A stretch of DNA of 64,000 nucleotides from an uncultured Collinsella sp. (GCA_900538305.1 UPXY01000001.1:186001-250000), one strand, 5' to 3'. Numbered from the stretch's first letter, positions 41,098-50,879 are shown. Translations and numbers: made by a program. Notes: generated from the sequence alone by a model not told the origin.

Positions 41098-43569
41098 ATG
41101 AAAGTATCTTATAACTGGCTGAAGACGCTGGTAGATGTGCCGGAATCGCCAGAGGAGCTTGCGGCGGAGTTCATCCGCACCGGCACGGAGGTCGAGTCGA
41201 TCGATACGGTGGGCGAGGCGTTCGACCATGTGGTCACGGCGCAGGTGGTTTCGAAGGAGCCGCACCCGGATTCCGACCACATGTGGGTGTGCCGGGTGGA
41301 CGTAGGCCGCTTCAACCTGGGCGAGGACGGCGAGCCCGAGCCGCTCCAGATTGTCTGCGGCGCGCAGAACTTCGAGCAGGGCGATCATATCGTTACAGCA
41401 CTCGTGGGCGCGGAGCTGCCCGGCGGCATCAAGATCAAGAAGAGCAAGCTGCGTGGTGTGGTGAGCTGCGGCATGAATTGCTCTGCCCGCGAGCTGGGGC
41501 TTTCGGGTGACCATTCCGGCATCATGATTCTGCCGAAAGACGCGCCCGTGGGCGTGCCGTTCGCTGAGTACCACGGCTCATCCGACACCGTGCTCGACTG
41601 CGAGATCACGCCGAACCGCCCGGACTGCCTTTCCATGGTGGGTATCGCACGCGAGGTGGGCGCGATCTTCGACCGCGACACGCACATCGAGCTGCCTGCC
41701 ATCAAACACGAGGATACTTCGATGCATGTGGACGACCTCGTTGACGTGCGCATCGACGACCCCGAGCTCTGCAGCCGCTATACCGCACGCGTGGTGCGCG
41801 GGGTGAAGATCGGCCCTTCGCCCGAGTGGCTCGCCGAGCGCGTCACGGCGGCGGGCATGCGCCCCATCAACAACGTCGTGGACGTCACGAACTACGTCAT
41901 GATGCTCACTGGCCAGCCACTCCATGCCTTCGACCTCGGCAAGCTCACCGAGCGCGATGGCCGTCGGCATGTGGTGGTGCGCGCCGCGCACGATGGCGAG
42001 AAGATCGTGACCCTCGACGAGCAGGAGCGCGAGCTCACGCACGACATGTGCGTCATCACCGATGACGGCGCGCGTCCGGTGTGCCTCGCCGGTGTGATGG
42101 GCAGCTTCGATTCCGAGATCGATGAGACCACGCACGACGTGCTGCTCGAGGCGGCTTGCTTCGACTCGAGTCACATCTCGCGCACGAGCCGCGACCTCGC
42201 GTTCATCTCCGAGGCGTCCATCCGCTACGAGCGCCAGGTCGACCGCACGCGCTGCGACCAGGTCTCGGCCATCGCGGCGGCGCTCTTCGAGGAGTGCTGC
42301 GGCGCGACCGTGGTTTCCGGCGCAATCGACGTGTACCCGGTGCCCGTTGAGCGCGAAGAGCTTACGCTTCGCCAGAGCCGTGTGGAGCTTATCTGCGGCG
42401 CGGCGATCGAGCCGGAGTTCGTGGAGCGCTCGCTTGTGCGTCTGGGCTGCACCGTTGAGCGCGCAGCGTCCGACGGCGAGCCCGTCTTCCGTGTGGTACC
42501 GCCCACGTTCCGCCCCGATCTCGAGCGCGAGATTGACCTCATCGAGGAAGTGCTGCGCCTGTGGGGCATGGGCCGCGTCGAGGCGACGATTCCCGCTGCG
42601 AAGAACCACATCGGTGGGCTTACGCACGACCAGCGACTCCTTCGCCGCATCGGCACCATCATGCGTTCCTGTGGCCTGAACGAGACCACGACGTATTCCT
42701 TCGCCGCCCCCGGCGACCTCGAGAAGACGCAGATGAGCGCCGAAGGCCGCGGCCTGCCCGTGGTGCTCATGAACCCGCTCGTCGCCGAGCAAACCGAGAT
42801 GCGCCGTTCGCTTCTGCCCGGGCTGCTGCAGTCTGTGGCCTATAACAACGCGCATGGCACGGCGAACGTTCATCTGTACGAGATGGGCACGCTCTTCTGC
42901 GGCCGCGAGAACGCGAGCTTGCCCAAGGAGCGTCGCTCGATCGCCGGCGTGCTTTCGGGTGCCTGGGGTGATATGACCTGGAACCAGAAGTACCGGCCGC
43001 TACGCTTCTTCGACGGCAAGGGCATCGTGGAGGAGCTGCTGGCACAGCTGCGCGTCGAGAAGGCGCGTTTCCGTTCCGCTGAGGGCGAGGGCTACGCGTT
43101 TTTGCAGCCCGGCCGCGGGGCCGAGGTGCTCGCCGGCGGCGTGGAGCTTGGTTGGGTGGGCGAGATCCATCCTGCCGTGCGCGACGCCTACGATATCGGC
43201 CTGCCGGTGGTGGCGTTCGAGCTCTCCCTCGACGCGCTTATGAAGTGCGCGCGCGATCAGCAGGCGTACCAGGACTTTTCGATGTTCCCGTCGGTCGACG
43301 TCGACCTGGCTATCGTGGTCGACGAGGGCGTGACCTGCGAAGACCTCGAGCGTCGCCTGCGCTCCGCCGGCGGCAAGCTCCTTCGCGACGTGCGCCTCTT
43401 CGACGTGTACCGCGACGAGGCACGCGTGGGTGCGGGCAAGAAATCCATGGCGTTCGCGCTGACCTATCGCGCCGACGACCATACGCTCACCTCGGACGAG
43501 GTTGAGCGCGTGCACGGCAAGCTCGTCGCCAAGGTCACGAAGGCCGTGGGTGGCGAGGTGCGCGGCTAG
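41098..43569 (+). CDS. pheT: Phenylalanyl-tRNA synthetase beta subunit
   Basis: An 823-residue subunit of normal length. In order: the EMAP-like tRNA-binding fold (VVTAQVVSKEPHPDSDHMWVCRVDVG), the B3/B4 editing region, the B5 domain (ITLRQSRVELI-type segment, then PTFRPDLEREIDLIEEVLRLWG), the catalytic-core-like domain and the C-terminal FDX-ACB anticodon-binding domain (DFSMFPSVDVDLAIVVDEGV). ATG 41098 has an agaagga site. It is probably cotranscribed with pheS under T-box control. Confidence 0.96.
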   Translation: MKVSYNWLKTLVDVPESPEELAAEFIRTGTEVESIDTVGEAFDHVVTAQVVSKEPHPDSDHMWVCRVDVGRFNLGEDGEPEPLQIVCGAQNFEQGDHIVTALVGAELPGGIKIKKSKLRGVVSCGMNCSARELGLSGDHSGIMILPKDAPVGVPFAEYHGSSDTVLDCEITPNRPDCLSMVGIAREVGAIFDRDTHIELPAIKHEDTSMHVDDLVDVRIDDPELCSRYTARVVRGVKIGPSPEWLAERVTAAGMRPINNVVDVTNYVMMLTGQPLHAFDLGKLTERDGRRHVVVRAAHDGEKIVTLDEQERELTHDMCVITDDGARPVCLAGVMGSFDSEIDETTHDVLLEAACFDSSHISRTSRDLAFISEASIRYERQVDRTRCDQVSAIAAALFEECCGATVVSGAIDVYPVPVEREELTLRQSRVELICGAAIEPEFVERSLVRLGCTVERAASDGEPVFRVVPPTFRPDLEREIDLIEEVLRLWGMGRVEATIPAAKNHIGGLTHDQRLLRRIGTIMRSCGLNETTTYSFAAPGDLEKTQMSAEGRGLPVVLMNPLVAEQTEMRRSLLPGLLQSVAYNNAHGTANVHLYEMGTLFCGRENASLPKERRSIAGVLSGAWGDMTWNQKYRPLRFFDGKGIVEELLAQLRVEKARFRSAEGEGYAFLQPGRGAEVLAGGVELGWVGEIHPAVRDAYDIGLPVVAFELSLDALMKCARDQQAYQDFSMFPSVDVDLAIVVDEGVTCEDLERRLRSAGGKLLRDVRLFDVYRDEARVGAGKKSMAFALTYRADDHTLTSDEVERVHGKLVAKVTKAVGGEVRG

Positions 43570-43578
43570 ATATTCACT

Positions 43579-43632
43579 GAGTGAGAATCTGCGTCAAGGA
43601 CGTAGATCCTCGCAGGACGCAGATTCTCACTC
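43579..43632. repeat. Perfect 17-bp inverted repeat after pheT
   Basis: GAGTGAGAATCTGCGTC (43579-43595) and GACGCAGATTCTCACTC (43616-43632) match at every base across a 20-base loop that has its own AGGA/TCCT pairs. No T-tract follows, so it is not a standard terminator. Confidence 0.85.
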
Positions 43633-43646
43633 TGAAAGGATTGTTC

Positions 43647-44558
43647 GTGCCCAGCTGGAACATTCATATCGCGCATGCCGAGCGGCTGTTCTCGCGCGGG
43701 GGCGCCATGGCGCGCACGGTTGCCGACCGCAACGCGTTCCTGTTCGGTAGCCTTGTGCCCGATATCCCTGTGGGCTATATGACGCCGGGCATAGAAAGCC
43801 CCATCGCATACCGCATCACGCATTTCGCCAAGCCGGCGTTCATCCCCAAGCCGCGCGAGCGCGAGTTTTGGGATGCCTACGTCGTGCGTGCCGCGCAGGA
43901 TGCGGCGTACGCCGGCAGCGATGTGCTGCAAGCGGATTCGAAGGATGCGGGTACTGCGAGGCCCACCGTCGCGAGCCGTCTCGGTGCGCCGCTCATCGCC
44001 GCCTCGTCCCTAAAGCTCGAGGCCGACCGCGTGAGCCGTGTCCACTATCCGCAACGCTACGAGGGCGTCGGCGTTCCGCCGCAAGAAGGCAGCAAGCTCG
44101 ATGAGGCGGTGTCACCTGCGGACATCGCGCGCTCGCTATTCGATTTCGAGCTCGGTGTTTGGGTGCATCTGCTGGCAGATTGCATATGGAATACGCGCGT
44201 TAACGAGTTCCTCGACCGCGAGGGCATTGCGCCTAGCGAGGAATTCCGCGTTAAGAAGCAGGGGGACTTCGACGCGTTCGGGAAGACGCTCTCCATCGAT
44301 CTCGTGCCGCGTGCTACGCCACGTCTCATTGCAACCGCGGCGGCGTTTCCGCAGTATTCAATTGACGAGCGTGCCGTTCTCATGACGGTGGGGGTTGCTC
44401 ACGAGACCGTGCGCGGGAATACATTTCCCTCTGGTCCGGTGCGTTATCGGCTGCTCACCAGCGAATTCTTCGACTCGGTGTTCGAAGAAGTCGCAGAGCG
44501 CGCCGACGCGCTTTTGGAAGGGCGGCTGCAGGACGCATGTCTTGTTGAGACGTCCTGA
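43647..44558 (+). CDS. Hypothetical protein, possibly zinc-dependent phospholipase C-like
   Basis: A 303-residue soluble protein without a signal peptide. His residues in WNIHIAHAERL near the N-terminus and the later LGVWVHLLADCIWNTRVNEFL resemble the His-rich helices of the zinc-dependent phospholipase C/S1-P1 fold found in some hypothetical proteins of anaerobes. The match is weak and a catalytic role is unproven. GTG 43647 is preferred (gaaagga upstream); a start at 43581 would lie inside the inverted repeat. Confidence 0.5.
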   Translation: MPSWNIHIAHAERLFSRGGAMARTVADRNAFLFGSLVPDIPVGYMTPGIESPIAYRITHFAKPAFIPKPREREFWDAYVVRAAQDAAYAGSDVLQADSKDAGTARPTVASRLGAPLIAASSLKLEADRVSRVHYPQRYEGVGVPPQEGSKLDEAVSPADIARSLFDFELGVWVHLLADCIWNTRVNEFLDREGIAPSEEFRVKKQGDFDAFGKTLSIDLVPRATPRLIATAAAFPQYSIDERAVLMTVGVAHETVRGNTFPSGPVRYRLLTSEFFDSVFEEVAERADALLEGRLQDACLVETS

Positions 44559-44580
44559 GCCGCCTGTGACGCATTCATTT

Positions 44581-44705
44581 CGGATATCAACGGTTGTTTC
44601 GGGAAGGGCCGAGTAGCCAGGAAATGGGCAACACGTTTACCTGCGAGTTCAATGAAGAGAAACGCCTGTCTACTCGGAGCTTGTGAAAAAAACCGTTGAT
44701 AACCG
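44581..44705. repeat. 125-bp element with terminal inverted repeats, left copy
   Basis: Starts CGGATATCAACGGTT and ends AACCGTTGATAACCG (one mismatch between the ends). Inside, GCCGAGTAG and CTACTCGG form a second inverted pair. It is a same-orientation copy of 45941-46065. It has no coding capacity. Confidence 0.85.
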
Positions 44706-44785
44706 TCGCGAGTTGTATTTTGCGCCCGAAAAGTCGATGCAATCCTTGCTCGTCTTCGGGGTTTGTGCGCCTCGTGCGTAGCCGC

Positions 44786-45841
44786 TCACGAACCAAGCGT
44801 CTCCCAATCGATGAAAAGCTCTTCACAGAGTGCCCGCTCCTTCTGCATAAGCGCTTCGGTTTTAGGCCGAGGCCGAAGCCCTGCACAACGGGCGATGTGA
44901 TCGATGGCAGCATGCCGGCGTTCCTCGTCGATAAGCTGTTCATAGGTGAGAAAGATGACGTCGATACCCATGCTCTGGAGGGCAAGGGTGCGATTGGCGT
45001 CAAGGCCGCCTTGTTCAGCTGAATCATGGACGAGGTGTCCATGGCATTCGACGTCAAGTGTTCGTCCGCCCTTGCGGCCGGGAAAGAAGAGGTCGCAGTA
45101 GCAATGTTGCCTTCCCGCGAGCCGGCGCGCTTCACGGCCGAAGCGAACCAGATGGTTGTTCTCGAAAGGCGTAAGCCCTGCGCCGCCGAGCCGTCGGGAT
45201 GCTCCCAGCAGCATGGAAGCTTGCACTTCGAGTGGCGAGGCGGTCTGTCCGGTTACCATTTGCGCTGCCTGGCGGAATTGCTTACTGCCGCGTAGACCGT
45301 TGATGCGCTCGGTATAGCGCTGAAGCTCATGCACAGTGATGAGTGGAGGGCGCTTCCAGAGGGAGGTGCCGTTGCCGTGCGCATCTCGAACTTGTTGCCA
45401 CAGGTCGCGTGAGAGCCTGGTGTTTCTGATCGTGTCGAGGTGGGTTTGAATCTCGGGTGCTGGGCGGTAAACGGAAAATGAGCCGCAGAGTTCGTACATC
45501 GCCATTGCAAGATGCGTAACCGAAACATGCGGCGCCATGGTGAGCAGGGTAAAGAGCGGCGAGCTGAGTGTGATTTCCAGCTCGTTTTCGATGAATGAGT
45601 CGAGGGGAAGCTCTTGCGACCAGAGGTGCATTTTGACGGAACTTGAGTATCGGAGATGCTCGCGCTGTGTAACAAGGACGTGGATGGGTGCGCCCAGACC
45701 GCCGAGGGTATCGGTGTTGCGAGCTATCGCGAGTTTCCCAATTCGTGTTGAGATGTCGGGGAGCGGCGGATAGAGCGCGAGAACCTGCGGCGGGGTTCTG
45801 AGCAGCCGGAAAGCCGAAACTCCGCAGATGAACTCATGCAT
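44786..45841 (-). CDS. Hypothetical protein with a possible DUF559/Vsr-like nuclease end
   Basis: A 351-residue protein I cannot name. The last 130 residues resemble the PD-(D/E)xK proteins related to DUF559 and Vsr: YCDLFFPGRKGGRTLDVECHGHLVHD, then LDANRTLALQSMGIDVIFLTYEQL. These supply an acidic residue, a Glu/His strand and the Arg-bearing helix. The N-terminal two thirds are unknown, as in many actinobacterial proteins of this build. It is bracketed by two copies of a 125-bp inverted-repeat element. The ATG has a ggggagg site. Confidence 0.6.
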   Translation of the reverse strand: MHEFICGVSAFRLLRTPPQVLALYPPLPDISTRIGKLAIARNTDTLGGLGAPIHVLVTQREHLRYSSSVKMHLWSQELPLDSFIENELEITLSSPLFTLLTMAPHVSVTHLAMAMYELCGSFSVYRPAPEIQTHLDTIRNTRLSRDLWQQVRDAHGNGTSLWKRPPLITVHELQRYTERINGLRGSKQFRQAAQMVTGQTASPLEVQASMLLGASRRLGGAGLTPFENNHLVRFGREARRLAGRQHCYCDLFFPGRKGGRTLDVECHGHLVHDSAEQGGLDANRTLALQSMGIDVIFLTYEQLIDEERRHAAIDHIARCAGLRPRPKTEALMQKERALCEELFIDWETLGS

Positions 45842-45932
45842 GCGTGCCTCCCCTCCACGTGTGATGTGCTGTTATGATACCAGCCTGCGACGTTCGCCGG
45901 AGTAATTATGTGGGGGGACAGCACTGTTGAGA

Positions 45933-46073
45933 AAAACTTCCGGATATCAACGGTTGTTTTGTAAAAGTCCGAGTAGCCAAGATATGGGCAACTCATCTAC
46001 CTGCGTGTTTTATGAAGAGAAAGCCTCATCTACTCGGCGCTTGCGGAAATAACCGTTGATATCCGGAAGTTTT
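45933..46073. repeat. 125-bp element with terminal inverted repeats, right copy
   Basis: The core 45941-46065 has the same length as the left copy. Here the ends are longer and perfect: AAAACTTCCGGATATCAACG at one end continues to GGTT, and its exact inverse closes the element at 46073, 23 bp in all. The internal CCGAGTAG/CTACTCGG pair is also kept. The rest of 45842-46175 holds only the pyk terminator. Confidence 0.88.
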
Positions 46074-46087
46074 GCCGTAGGAGCGCT

Positions 46088-46125
46088 TGAAGAAAAGAAA
46101 ACCGCCCTCGCGTGGGAGGGCGGTT
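46088..46125 (-). terminator. Terminator of pyk
   Basis: AACCGCCCTC (46100-46109) pairs perfectly with GAGGGCGGTT (46116-46125). On the minus strand it is followed by TTTTCTTTTCTT. Confidence 0.88.
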
Positions 46126-46175
46126 CGATGCAAACATGCTGCAGAGCGCTTCTATTTGGCTAACAACGCGCCAGC

Positions 46176-47645
46176 TTAGCGCACCTGAGCGACGTAGACC
46201 ACGTTCGTGGAGCTGCGCTTGCCGTCTCCGAGCGTGGACTCGACGGCGGTCTTGGGGTCGCCCACGGTCACGACGGCGACATCGCCCGGCTCCACATAAC
46301 CGCGCTCCTTGGCAGATTCGATTGCCGTGGCGACGGTATCGTCGACGCTGTCGCGGGTGATGGCGGCGAGGTGCGGCTCGATGCCCCAGTACATGAGCAT
46401 CTTCTGCACGGCCCACTGGTGGCGGGAGAACGCCACGACCGGCACCGCAGGACGGAAATGCGAGATGAGGCGCGCCGTGCGGCCGGTGGTGGTGGGGCAG
46501 ATGATGCACTTCGCGCCCACGGTGGTGGCCATGTTCACGGCCGAAAGGCCCACGACGTTGTTGATGACGCGCGTGCTCTGGCTGCCCTCGGGCACCTTGA
46601 GCTCGGCGTGCAGGCCCAGGTACTGCTCGGTCTCGTGCGCGATGCTCGCCTGCATGCGCACGGCCTCGACCGGGTACTTGCCGGCCGCGGACTCGCCGGA
46701 GAGCATCACGGCGTCGGTGCCGTCATAGATGGCGTTGGCGACGTCGGCGACCTCGGCGCGCGTGGGGCGCGGATTGCGGATCATGGAGTCGAGCATCTGC
46801 GTGGCGGTGATGACCGGCTTGTACGCGGCGTTGCACTTCTTGATCATCTTCTTCTGCAGGTGCGGCACGAGCTCGGGCGCGATCTCGATGCCAAGGTCGC
46901 CGCGGGCGACCATGATGCCGTCGGACGCCTTGAGGATCTCGTCGAAGTTCTGGACGCCCAGCGCGCACTCGATCTTGGGGAAGATGCCCACATGCTCGCC
47001 GCCGTTCTCACGGCAGAGCTCGCGGATCTCGCGCACGGCGGCACCGTTGCGAATGAAGGAAGCGGCGATGTAGTCGATGCCCTCCTTCAGGCCGAAGAGG
47101 ATGTCCTGACGGTCGCGCTCGGTGATGGCGGGCAGGCCGATCTCGACGTTGGGCAGGTTCACGCCCTTGCGCTCGCCGATCTCGCCGTCGTTCTTGACGA
47201 TGCAGTGCATGTCCTGGCCGTCGACGCTCTCCACGACGAGCTCGACGATGCCGTCGTCGATGAGGATGCGCGAGCCGGCCTCGACCTCGCTGGGGAGGTT
47301 GAGATAATCGAGGGAGATGTGGCCGGCGTTGCCCAGGAAGTCGTCGGACGTGGGGCGCGCGGTGACGATGATCTTGTCGCCGGTCTTGACGGAGACCTTC
47401 TTGTGGTCCTCGAGCAGGCCGGTGCGGACCTCGGGACCCTTGGTGTCGAGCAGGATGCCGATCGTCATGTCGAGCTCGGCGGCGATGCGGCGGACGCGCT
47501 CGATGCGCTCGTGGTGCTCGGCGTAGTCGCCGTGGGAGAAGTTGAAGCGAGCGATATTCATACCCGCCTTCATCATCTCTCGCAGGGTCTCGTCGTTGTC
47601 GCAGGCAGGTCCCATCGTGCAGACTATTTTCGTGCGTTTATACAT
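46176..47645 (-). CDS. pyk: Pyruvate kinase
   Basis: A 489-residue glycolytic enzyme that makes pyruvate and ATP from phosphoenolpyruvate. The start TKIVCTMGPA, the Arg/Asn/Ser-binding strand NIARFNFSHG, the catalytic LDTKGPEVRTG, the Lys-bearing FPKIECALGVQNFDEIL with MVARGDLGIEI, and the active-site ATQMLDSMI are all present. The allosteric C-terminal domain is of normal size; there is no extra PEP-utilising domain. The ATG has a gggagga site. Confidence 0.96.
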   Translation of the reverse strand: MYKRTKIVCTMGPACDNDETLREMMKAGMNIARFNFSHGDYAEHHERIERVRRIAAELDMTIGILLDTKGPEVRTGLLEDHKKVSVKTGDKIIVTARPTSDDFLGNAGHISLDYLNLPSEVEAGSRILIDDGIVELVVESVDGQDMHCIVKNDGEIGERKGVNLPNVEIGLPAITERDRQDILFGLKEGIDYIAASFIRNGAAVREIRELCRENGGEHVGIFPKIECALGVQNFDEILKASDGIMVARGDLGIEIAPELVPHLQKKMIKKCNAAYKPVITATQMLDSMIRNPRPTRAEVADVANAIYDGTDAVMLSGESAAGKYPVEAVRMQASIAHETEQYLGLHAELKVPEGSQSTRVINNVVGLSAVNMATTVGAKCIICPTTTGRTARLISHFRPAVPVVAFSRHQWAVQKMLMYWGIEPHLAAITRDSVDDTVATAIESAKERGYVEPGDVAVVTVGDPKTAVESTLGDGKRSSTNVVYVAQVR

Positions 47646-47695
47646 GCAGTCCTCCCGGTGTTTTCTCCACTTGTTCCACCTGTGTTCAGGCGAGC

Positions 47696-47723
47696 ATTAT
47701 AGGAGAATTCAGCGGCAAAGTAA
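47696..47723 (-). promoter_or_regulatory. pyk promoter
   Basis: On the minus strand, TTACTT (plus-strand 47718-47723), a 16-base spacer and a consensus TATAAT (47696-47701), about 50 bases before the start codon. Confidence 0.65.
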
Positions 47724-48200
47724 CCGTTTATCGGAAAAAAGAAGCCGATTACCGATTTCTTTACGAAGATTTTGCGCAGGTACGAGCTGCAGAGAATGGG
47801 AAATGTGGAGAGTGCGGTGCTTGAAGTGCGTTGGGCACGATGCGTCGAGCAAGAGAAGGGGTTTCGTTTTGAAACACCGCGAGATTGGTGGGCTTCAAGA
47901 TATGCGAGAGCAGCGAGGTTACCTTATGTAAAACGAAACTGTGTTACGGGCGCTAAATGTCCGGCAAGATGGGTGTGGTTGATGTAGCTCGCCACATGAT
48001 GAATAACCTGGGGTAATTCGGCATGTATTGGTCGATAGAACATCCAATATTGGCCGAATTCCTGCGCGGATAAGTGCAAATTTCAGCTAGTATGTAAGTT
48101 TACGTGGCAAGCCCTTGCCTTCCTGGAATTATGATCGGGAGCCATGGTCGTATCGGGGTGCTTCGACACCCGTCGTTCCTATGTATCGGGAGGGATACAT
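47724..48200. other. Long divergent intergenic region between pyk and the P-type ATPase
   Basis: No gene is supported. AATTCGGC-ATTGG at 48015-48031 and CCAAT-GCCGAATT at 48044-48060 form an inverted repeat with a 12-base centre, a candidate operator for the ATPase gene about 140 bases downstream. An ACCTGGGGTAATT string at 48006 resembles the palindromes at 25174 and 41049. Confidence 0.45.
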
Positions 48201-50879
48201 TTGAAGGAATACCTTGCCTCCGCTGAGGACGTGCTCTCCGAGCAGTCCACGAACGCGGAAACCGGCCTAACCTCTGCCGAGGCGCAGGCGCGCGCGGCGA
48301 AGTTCGGCCCCAACAAGCTCAAGGAGGAAGAGAAGACCCCGCTGTGGATTCGCTTCTTCCAGCAGATGGCCGACCCCATGGTCATCATGCTCATCGTCGC
48401 GGCCGTCATCTCGGCCGTAACCGGCATGATCCAGGGCGAGTCCGAGTGGGCCGACGTGATTATCATCATGGCGGTCGTGATCATCAACTCCGCCCTCGGC
48501 GTGATCCAGGAGGCCAAGAGCGAAGAGGCGCTCGCCGCTCTTCAGGAGATGAGTGCCGCCCAGTCCAAGGTCATCCGCGATGGCAAGCAGATCTCGCTGC
48601 ACTCCAGCGAGCTCGTGCCCGGCGACATCGTGCTGCTCGAGGCCGGCGACGCGGTTCCCGCCGACTGCCGCGTGCTCGAGAGCGCTTCCATGAAGATCGA
48701 GGAGGCCGCCCTTACCGGCGAGTCCGTCCCGGTAGAGAAGCACACCGACCCGATCGCGCTCGACGGCGCCGACGACGTACCGCTCGGCGACCGCAAGAAC
48801 ATGTGCTACATGGGTTCCACCGTGGTGTATGGCCGCGGCCGCGCCGTGGTGTGCGGTACCGGCATGGACACCGAGATGGGCAAGATCGCCGGCGCGCTCA
48901 ACGATGCCAAGGAAGAGCTCACGCCGCTGCAGGTGAAGCTCGCTGAGCTCTCTAAGATTCTCACCGTCTTGGTGATCGTCATCTGCGTGGTCGTCTTCGC
49001 TGTCGACGTGCTGCGCGCCGGTATCGGCACCGTCGCCGCCGAGCCGCACATGCTGCTCGATACCTTCATGGTTGCTGTGTCGCTCGCCGTCGCCGCGATT
49101 CCCGAGGGCCTTGTCGCCGTCGTGACGATCGTGCTCTCCATGGGCGTGACCAAGATGGCTAAGCGCCAGGCGATCATCCGCAATCTCAGTGCGGTTGAGA
49201 CCCTTGGCTGCACGCAGGTTATCTGCTCCGATAAGACGGGCACGCTCACCCAGAACAAGATGACGGTCGTTAAACACGAGCTTGCCGCTCCCGAGGAGAA
49301 GCTCCTCGCGGGCATGGCGCTGTGCTCCGATGCCAAGTGGGACGAAGATGCCGGCGAGGCCGTGGGCGAGCCCACCGAGTGCGCGCTCGTGAACGACGCC
49401 GCCAAGATGGGCATGAAGGGTCTGGACGAGGAGCACCGGCGCGTGGGCGAGGCTCCGTTCGACTCCGGCCGCAAAATGATGTCCGTCGTGGTCGAGGAAG
49501 CCGATGGCAACTTCGAGCAGTACACCAAGGGTGCGCCCGACGTGGTCGTGGGGCTCTGCACGCAGGTGTATGACGGCGATAAGATCGTTCCCATGACCGA
49601 CGAACGTCGCGAGCAGATTCTGGCCGCCAACAAGGCCATGGCCGACGAGGCGCTGCGCGTGCTCGCGCTCGCCAGCCGCACCTACACCGAGAAGCCTGTA
49701 GACTTCGCTGCCGAAGCCCTCGAGAACAACCTTGTGTTCTGCGGTCTCTCTGGCATGATCGACCCCGAGCGCCCCGAGGTGGCTCCCGCCATCGCCGAGG
49801 CCCAGGGCGCCGGTATCCGCACCGTTATGATCACGGGCGACCACATCGACACCGCCGTGGCTATCGCCAAGAACCTCGGTATCGTCGAGGATCGCAGCCA
49901 GGCCATCACCGGTGCCGAGATCGACAAGATGTCTGAGGAAGAGCTCGATCAGAACATCGAGAAGTACGGCGTGTACGCTCGCGTTCAGCCCGAGCACAAG
50001 ACCCGCATCGTCGAGGCGTGGAAGTCAAAGAACAAGATCGTTGCCATGACGGGCGACGGCGTGAACGATGCGCCCTCCATCAAGCACGCGAACATCGGCA
50101 TCGGTATGGGCATCACCGGCACCGACGTCACCAAGAACGTTGCCGACATGGTGCTTGCCGACGATAACTTCGCGACCATCATCGGTGCGTGCGAAGAAGG
50201 CCGCCGCATCTACGACAACATCCGTAAGGTTATCCAGTTCCTGCTCTCTGCGAACCTCGCCGAGGTCTTCTCGGTCTTCGCGGCGACGCTCATGGGCTTC
50301 ACCCTGTTCCAGCCCATTCAGCTGCTGTGGGTGAACCTCGTCACCGACTGCTTCCCCGCGCTCGCGCTCGGTATGGAAGAGGCCGAGGGCGACGTCATGA
50401 AGCGCAAGCCGCGTAACGCCACCGACGGCGTGTTCGCCGGCAACATGGGTCTCGATACCGTGGTCCAGGGCCTCATCATCACCGTGCTCGTGCTCGCCAG
50501 CTTCTTCTGCGGCGTGTACTTCGACCTGGGTGTCATCGACCTTTCCAAGCTGGCCACCTCCATGGCCGACGAAGAGGGCGTCATGATGGCGTTCATCACG
50601 CTCAACATGGTCGAGATCTTCCACTGCTTCAACATGCGCAGCCGCCGTGCTTCGATTTTCCACATGAAGAAGCAGAACAAGTGGCTGTGGGGCGCCGCGT
50701 TCCTCGCACTCGTTCTCACGCTTATCGTGGTCGAGGTCGACGCGCTCTCGATGATCTTCTTCGGTGTGGAGCATCTCGAGCCCAAGGGCATGGTCACGGC
50801 GCTTGCGCTCGGCTTCCTGATCATCCCGCTCGTGGAAATCTACAAGGCCATCATGCGTGCGGTGGAGAAGGAGAAGTAA
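48201..50879 (+). CDS. Calcium-type cation-transporting P-type ATPase
   Basis: An 892-residue P2-type ATPase. It has the cation ATPase N-terminal domain, actuator motif LTGESVPVE, the PEGL span (VAAIPEGLVAVV), phosphorylation site SDKTGTLTQNK, nucleotide-binding KGAPD, hinge TGDGVNDAPS and a C-terminal four-span module. It most resembles SERCA/PMCA-type calcium pumps; Ca2+ export is likely but Mn2+ is possible. TTG 48201 is chosen as the start because cgggaggga lies upstream and relatives begin KEYLxSAEEVL; ATG 48144 is an alternative. Confidence 0.93.
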   Translation: MKEYLASAEDVLSEQSTNAETGLTSAEAQARAAKFGPNKLKEEEKTPLWIRFFQQMADPMVIMLIVAAVISAVTGMIQGESEWADVIIIMAVVIINSALGVIQEAKSEEALAALQEMSAAQSKVIRDGKQISLHSSELVPGDIVLLEAGDAVPADCRVLESASMKIEEAALTGESVPVEKHTDPIALDGADDVPLGDRKNMCYMGSTVVYGRGRAVVCGTGMDTEMGKIAGALNDAKEELTPLQVKLAELSKILTVLVIVICVVVFAVDVLRAGIGTVAAEPHMLLDTFMVAVSLAVAAIPEGLVAVVTIVLSMGVTKMAKRQAIIRNLSAVETLGCTQVICSDKTGTLTQNKMTVVKHELAAPEEKLLAGMALCSDAKWDEDAGEAVGEPTECALVNDAAKMGMKGLDEEHRRVGEAPFDSGRKMMSVVVEEADGNFEQYTKGAPDVVVGLCTQVYDGDKIVPMTDERREQILAANKAMADEALRVLALASRTYTEKPVDFAAEALENNLVFCGLSGMIDPERPEVAPAIAEAQGAGIRTVMITGDHIDTAVAIAKNLGIVEDRSQAITGAEIDKMSEEELDQNIEKYGVYARVQPEHKTRIVEAWKSKNKIVAMTGDGVNDAPSIKHANIGIGMGITGTDVTKNVADMVLADDNFATIIGACEEGRRIYDNIRKVIQFLLSANLAEVFSVFAATLMGFTLFQPIQLLWVNLVTDCFPALALGMEEAEGDVMKRKPRNATDGVFAGNMGLDTVVQGLIITVLVLASFFCGVYFDLGVIDLSKLATSMADEEGVMMAFITLNMVEIFHCFNMRSRRASIFHMKKQNKWLWGAAFLALVLTLIVVEVDALSMIFFGVEHLEPKGMVTALALGFLIIPLVEIYKAIMRAVEKEK

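Noticed and set aside
46371..47702. 443-codon open frame on the plus strand
   Set aside because: Antisense to pyruvate kinase; low-complexity Asp/Val/Ala/His peptide.
47772..47987. 71-codon frame between pyk and the P-type ATPase
   Set aside because: No ribosome site, no family and biased composition; probably chance.
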